NCBI GenBank assembly: GCA_963575745.1
Contig: CAUYUJ010020571.1
Span: forward strand, 230,882-294,881
Source of the DNA: Prorocentrum cordatum
Lineage: Eukaryota; Sar; Dinophyceae; Prorocentrales; Prorocentraceae
Length of the DNA: 64,000 bases
Reading direction: 5' to 3'
The notes below the pieces were generated by a model, which searched no databases, was not told where the DNA came from, and saw only the letters and a program-made list of their open reading frames with translations. Positions 60,901 to 64,000 of this stretch are shown here, in pieces. A program made the position numbers and the translations under genes. Position 1 is the stretch's first letter. Every line of letters starts with the position of its first letter.

Positions 60901-62859
60901 TTACAAGCTTGCCGTGGGCGGGAAAACCACGCGTGATATTTCATCTTGTCTGGCGGCAGAGAAAATCAAGCCCGCAACTATGCTGCTACTCTGGATAATA
61001 ATGGGATTACTGGCGTTCACATAACTCCCCCCGTGGCGCATCCGTGAACTCATTCTCCACGGACTGACGCATGTCCAACAAAACCCGCCCACCCGAGCGT
61101 GAAACCAAACCTCAGCAACGCTGCCGTCAACGAGCAACGCAACGCCATCTTTGGACACGGCCCTATGCTTAATGACGCACGTAGGTGATGCCAAAATAAC
61201 CCTCGCATCAACGAGCGACTCCCGCACTGCAGCTTGCATGCGAGCGGGCGCGGGGACAGGGTCCCTAAGTGCACAACAGATCATCGGTTCCATTAGGTCA
61301 GACAAGTGCTGGCATGCCATATCTTGAAGCACCCCCTTGGAAAACGAATTGGTGTTATGCCTTGGTGTGCACATCCGCTGCAAGACTCGGCGTTGCCGTT
61401 CCTGTGCGAATGTGTTAAGCAGGAAACCAAACTTCTGCAACATACGCGGCAACTGCACTAGGTAATGGTGCTTAGGGACGGCCAGCATATCACCATATGC
61501 CGCTTTGTGTGCACGCAGAAAGCGTACGATCGCATCTTCCAACTGCCTCGGCGTCACGCCCTGATTAACGACCACGAGCAAAAGGACCAACTCACACAGG
61601 CATATGCAACTGGCAACTTCTTGGGCGCAGCGTCCCGTGGGCACCACCACATCGCGGAGGTATTGCAATATGATCGGGGCTGATGAGATCATCCCAGACG
61701 TTGACCCTCCAAAACTGCCGCCCGGGCACACACCCGCCCCAGAGGCGTACCCCCGAGGCCAACGGAAGGTGGACAGATATGCGCCCAGCTGCGCGCTGCC
61801 CAAGTTGAACCGACCCAGCTCGTGTAGAAGCTGTCCCATTTCTATTGGGAACAAGCCGCCAATGAACATGATATGCATCCAACCGAACATCACAACCGAC
61901 ACAAGTCCGATTGAGAGAAGCCCACATAAAAACATATTGTTGTCGCTGTGGTTGTAACCATGCCTCGTCTGCAACTCGTCCAAATCTCCAGGGGCAACCC
62001 CGTGCGAGACATCCCGCAGGCGCCTGAGGGGTGCCAAGACCGTTTCGTCAGTATGAAGCTCAAACTTCTCGACCTCCAACGCATTCATCGGCTGCAACCA
62101 ACCAGTCGCATCGGGCAGCCACGGGCACCTCAGACTAACGCAATTGGAACACAGAGGGCACACCTTGTGGCCCGAGTGGCCTTTACACAGGGTCGATATT
62201 TTGTGAGCCAGCAAATCCTGCACCATGCAGTACACCTCACCAAACAGAAGCACAGGAATATTGAAACCTAAATCTATCGACACCCCCTGTCTCATATCAT
62301 GCGGGCTGTGAAATATAGTTTTCAGCAACACCTTGAGCACGTGGCTTAGCCCGCCATCAATCTGATCAACTTCCGATGTCCTCAGGGTCGTCCACGTGAA
62401 CCAGGCGCCCTCGCAGCTTAGAGCTGCGATTGGAAAGTCGGCTATCGACCAGTACACAGCATGTGTCTTCCTGTAGTTTCGGGAATTTAGTTGCTGCCCT
62501 GGGGTCACTTCGTCCGAGTAGAGGACTAGTCGAACTTTATTTCCACATCTGGCCAAAGTCTCCCCGACGAGGTTGCGAAACGCAGCGGGCTCCCTGCAAG
62601 CGACGTGTAAGAAAGCTAGCGGGTTTTGCACGGGGATGTCAAGGTGGCCGCCGTCCTCCGTCTGAACTCGGACTTCATCGACCAACTTGCCATACATTGT
62701 CACCTCGTCGCAAATACCACTGCGCTGGCGCCGACGGGTAGTGGCGCTGATTGCATCTGGAATGCCAAAGTCACGAACGTCCCGCAATATGTTGGCAAGT
62801 GCTTCATTGGTGACGTGGCTCTGTCGCCCAAGGTCAATGAGTCTCGGTTTCTTGGACAT
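60901..62859 (-). CDS. transposase-like protein, intact 652-aa ORF
   Basis: MSKKPRL at 62859, just after a C17 tract that would otherwise add a poly-Gly lead from 62937, to TAA at 60903-60901. It is uninterrupted. Features: RLVLYSDEVTPGQQLNSRNY (candidate first catalytic Asp), KTHAVYWSIADFP, SVHVLK-like GGLSHVLKVLLKTIF, a zinc-like CKGHSGHKVCPLCSNCVSLRC cluster, several hydrophobic segments (LVSVVMFGWMHIMFIGGLFP), PKHHYLVQLPRMLQKFG and an NTFAQERQRRVLQR motif. The layout resembles CACTA/Plavaka-type (TNP2-like) transposases and a gene family repeated in dinoflagellate genomes. I infer the class and cannot place all catalytic residues. Flanking 33-bp direct copies (60176, 63045) mark possible element edges; no TIRs found. 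Confidence 0.55.
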   Translation of the reverse strand: MSKKPRLIDLGRQSHVTNEALANILRDVRDFGIPDAISATTRRRQRSGICDEVTMYGKLVDEVRVQTEDGGHLDIPVQNPLAFLHVACREPAAFRNLVGETLARCGNKVRLVLYSDEVTPGQQLNSRNYRKTHAVYWSIADFPIAALSCEGAWFTWTTLRTSEVDQIDGGLSHVLKVLLKTIFHSPHDMRQGVSIDLGFNIPVLLFGEVYCMVQDLLAHKISTLCKGHSGHKVCPLCSNCVSLRCPWLPDATGWLQPMNALEVEKFELHTDETVLAPLRRLRDVSHGVAPGDLDELQTRHGYNHSDNNMFLCGLLSIGLVSVVMFGWMHIMFIGGLFPIEMGQLLHELGRFNLGSAQLGAYLSTFRWPRGYASGAGVCPGGSFGGSTSGMISSAPIILQYLRDVVVPTGRCAQEVASCICLCELVLLLVVVNQGVTPRQLEDAIVRFLRAHKAAYGDMLAVPKHHYLVQLPRMLQKFGFLLNTFAQERQRRVLQRMCTPRHNTNSFSKGVLQDMACQHLSDLMEPMICCALRDPVPAPARMQAAVRESLVDARVILASPTCVIKHRAVSKDGVALLVDGSVAEVWFHARVGGFCWTCVSPWRMSSRMRHGGSYVNASNPIIIQSSSIVAGLIFSAARQDEISRVVFPPTASL

Positions 62860-62862
62860 TCG

Positions 62863-62879
62863 CCCCCCCCCCCCCCCCC
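62863..62879. repeat. C17 homopolymer
   Basis: Directly upstream of the transposase-like start. Its length decides whether the lead peptide is in frame. Confidence 0.9.
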
Positions 62880-63044
62880 TGAGTGGCGCGGCTGCGAGCG
62901 ACAACGGCGCGATATCAATGTGAATACAACAATACAATGAAATATGTATCTGAGGTGCGAGGAGGGGGCGAGCGAGCGACGAGCGGAGAAATCTGAATAT
63001 ATATTATATTGGGCAATGTTGGAGTCGCACTGGGTCAGCGGATT

Positions 63045-63077
63045 GCCATCGGACGCGAAAAGGCGAGAAGGCAACAT
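63045..63077 (+). repeat. right copy of the 33-bp flanking repeat
   Basis: GCCATCGGACGCGAAAAGG then CGAGAAGGCAACAT. One substitution and one missing A relative to 60176-60209. Same orientation. Confidence 0.8.
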
Positions 63078-63274
63078 TCAGTGGATTAGACTGCTGACGG
63101 GTGTTTGCTCTTGGAGGACTCCTTGGGAAGCGGAGCGGTCTCGGGGCGTCTTGGAGCGCATTCGGAGCTCATCTTGGGATCTCTCAGGGGGTCGGGGAGC
63201 ACTCTTTGGCCATCTTGGGCGCTCCAACGCGTCGCGGCCCCGCCCGTCCAGGTCCAGGGGAAGGGGCGGGGAAG

Positions 63275-63355
63275 GGTAAACCCCGCCCCGAAGGGGAATA
63301 ATGGGGGTTGGACGAGGGGGCCCCTAAACCACCGACGCCCAAAGGGCCGCTGTGA
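63275..63355 (+). repeat. dispersed repeat family A, copy 4
   Basis: TAAACCCCGCCCCGAAGGGG, ATGGGGGTTGGACGAGG, CCGACGCCCAAAGGG. Confidence 0.65.
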
Positions 63356-63436
63356 GTTTGGACGGGGCGCGCGGAATCACATGCGAGTATAGGCGGGTCC
63401 TGAGGGAGGGCCCGCGGGGGCACCCTGGCGAGACGA

Positions 63437-63545
63437 CGAGGACAAGGGCGACCCACCCGCGACCCACCCATGACGAGGGCGGCCCACCCGCGACCCACCC
63501 ATGACAAAGGCGACCCGCCCGCGACCCACCCAGGACGAGGGCGAC
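63437..63545. repeat. GACCCACCCGCGACCCACCC array
   Basis: Three to four units of about 31 bp with ATGACGAGGGCG or ATGACAAAGGCG spacers. Resembles the reverse complement of 11585-11655. Confidence 0.85.
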
Positions 63546-63550
63546 CTATT

Positions 63551-63590
63551 CCGTAATGCAGCCATCTAGGCCAAAGCCATTTTGGCGAAG
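63551..63590 (+). other. tandem DinoSL relics
   Basis: CCGTA-ATGCAG, then CCATCTAGGCCAAAG, then CCATTTTGGCGAAG. The last unit equals the DinoSL 3' part except TC to G. The joint AAG|CCATTTTGGC is what repeated trans-splicing into an older relic would leave. It lies 60 nt before ATG 63651. Confidence 0.75.
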
Positions 63591-63650
63591 GCCCTTCAGA
63601 GGGCGAGCTGGAGTTGCCACCGCCCTGCAGAGAGCGAGCGTCCGCCCGTC

Positions 63651-64000
63651 ATGGCGGCGCACTTGCAGTTCGTGGAGAACGAATGGACTTGCCCGCAGAC
63701 GGTGACGCTCAGTGACGGGTCGTGGGTGGACGCGCCCTACATGCAGTGGGACCGCGCCACGGGCACGTGGAAGTGCCTTATGTGCGCTACGAATGGGAGC
63801 AGAGTGACGGCAGATCACTTGGCGGCGGACAGACGCAAGAACAGGACAGAGGGAGCCTGGAACCATTTGGCATCTTTCACGCGCGGCTGGCAGGTTGACA
63901 TCGTGCAGGTTCACACGGACGACAACTACATCCACCCACCTCCGCAGCAGCTGGCGCTGCCAGCGCCTCAGCTAGCGCAAGCGGCACCGGGACTTCATCC
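63651..64000 (+). CDS. 5' part of a gene with a U1-like zinc-finger motif
   Basis: ATG 63651 (MAAHLQFVENEWTCPQTVTL) stays open to the window edge, 116 codons, with no stop. Residues ~34-66 (MQWDRATGTWKCLMCATNGS, then RVTADHLAADRRKNR) resemble a U1/matrin-type finger: WxCxxC, spacing, H, but the second His position is Arg. GAWNHLASFTRGWQVDIVQV and a Pro/Gln/Ala linker follow. The tandem DinoSL relics fix the 5' end and imply a retroposed mRNA. RNA or DNA binding is an inference from the finger. Confidence 0.6.
   Translation, partial: MAAHLQFVENEWTCPQTVTLSDGSWVDAPYMQWDRATGTWKCLMCATNGSRVTADHLAADRRKNRTEGAWNHLASFTRGWQVDIVQVHTDDNYIHPPPQQLALPAPQLAQAAPGLH

Noticed and set aside
1-64000. CRISPR arrays, bacterial operons, rRNA genes
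   Set aside because: Repeats lack CRISPR spacing and unique spacers; no Shine-Dalgarno pattern; no rRNA segment recognised.

Overview
The window looks like nuclear DNA of a core dinoflagellate. The strongest evidence is a set of degenerate copies of the dinoflagellate spliced leader (DinoSL, 22 nt, starting CCGTAGCC and ending GGCTCAAG) lying just upstream of single-exon reading frames on both strands. The best copies are at 41910-41930 (minus), 58299-58316 and 63551-63590. Other support is a GC-rich background, very heavy mini- and microsatellite content, a DIRS-like retroelement carrying a cytosine-methyltransferase-like domain, and a gene resembling the dinoflagellate HU-like chromatin proteins. 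I cannot name a genus.

Layout. Positions 1-2.2 kb hold the 3' end of one gene and a lysine-rich gene with one in-frame TAG. Positions 3.3-8.64 kb hold a decayed tyrosine-recombinase retrotransposon (gag-like, RT, RNase H, YR, MTase-like) broken by several frameshifts and stops, followed by a 135-bp direct repeat. Positions 9-38 kb are nearly gene-free and are a mosaic of tandem arrays: 10-bp GGGACACAGA, (GGT)n, (CAC)n, (CATA)n, a 4-unit satellite of about 375 bp, an array of about 110 bp, CTGCTCT and GGGTGTCCC arrays, and purine tracts. Only a few doubtful ORFs lie there.

Positions 38.2-46.5 kb form an 8.26-kb unit bounded by two collinear inverted repeats of about 1.12 kb (38216-39340 and 45352-46473). 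It encloses two minus-strand genes and one long plus-strand gene. Positions 47-59.7 kb are a mostly plus-strand gene run: an HU-like protein, an unknown gene with an internal TAG, a Cys-repeat ORF, a Trp-rich protein, a small basic protein, a two-part Lys-rich gene and a Pro/Ala-rich gene. Many of these have a DinoSL relic 5' and a short perfect palindrome (often GGCGAGCNNGCTCGCC or CGCGAGCNNGCTCGCG) within about 10-155 nt 3' of the stop. Positions 60.9-62.9 kb carry an uninterrupted 652-aa transposase-like gene on the minus strand, flanked by pieces related to the 27-28.7 kb satellite. The window ends inside a gene (63651 onward) preceded by tandem DinoSL relics.

How it fits together (inference): most recognisable genes appear to be retroposed mRNAs (intronless, with DinoSL relics) lying among retroelement, transposon and foldback repeats. 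Several frameshifts sit in G or C homopolymers, so assembly error must be excluded before any gene is called dead. Functions are unknown for most genes; I give structure rather than guesses.
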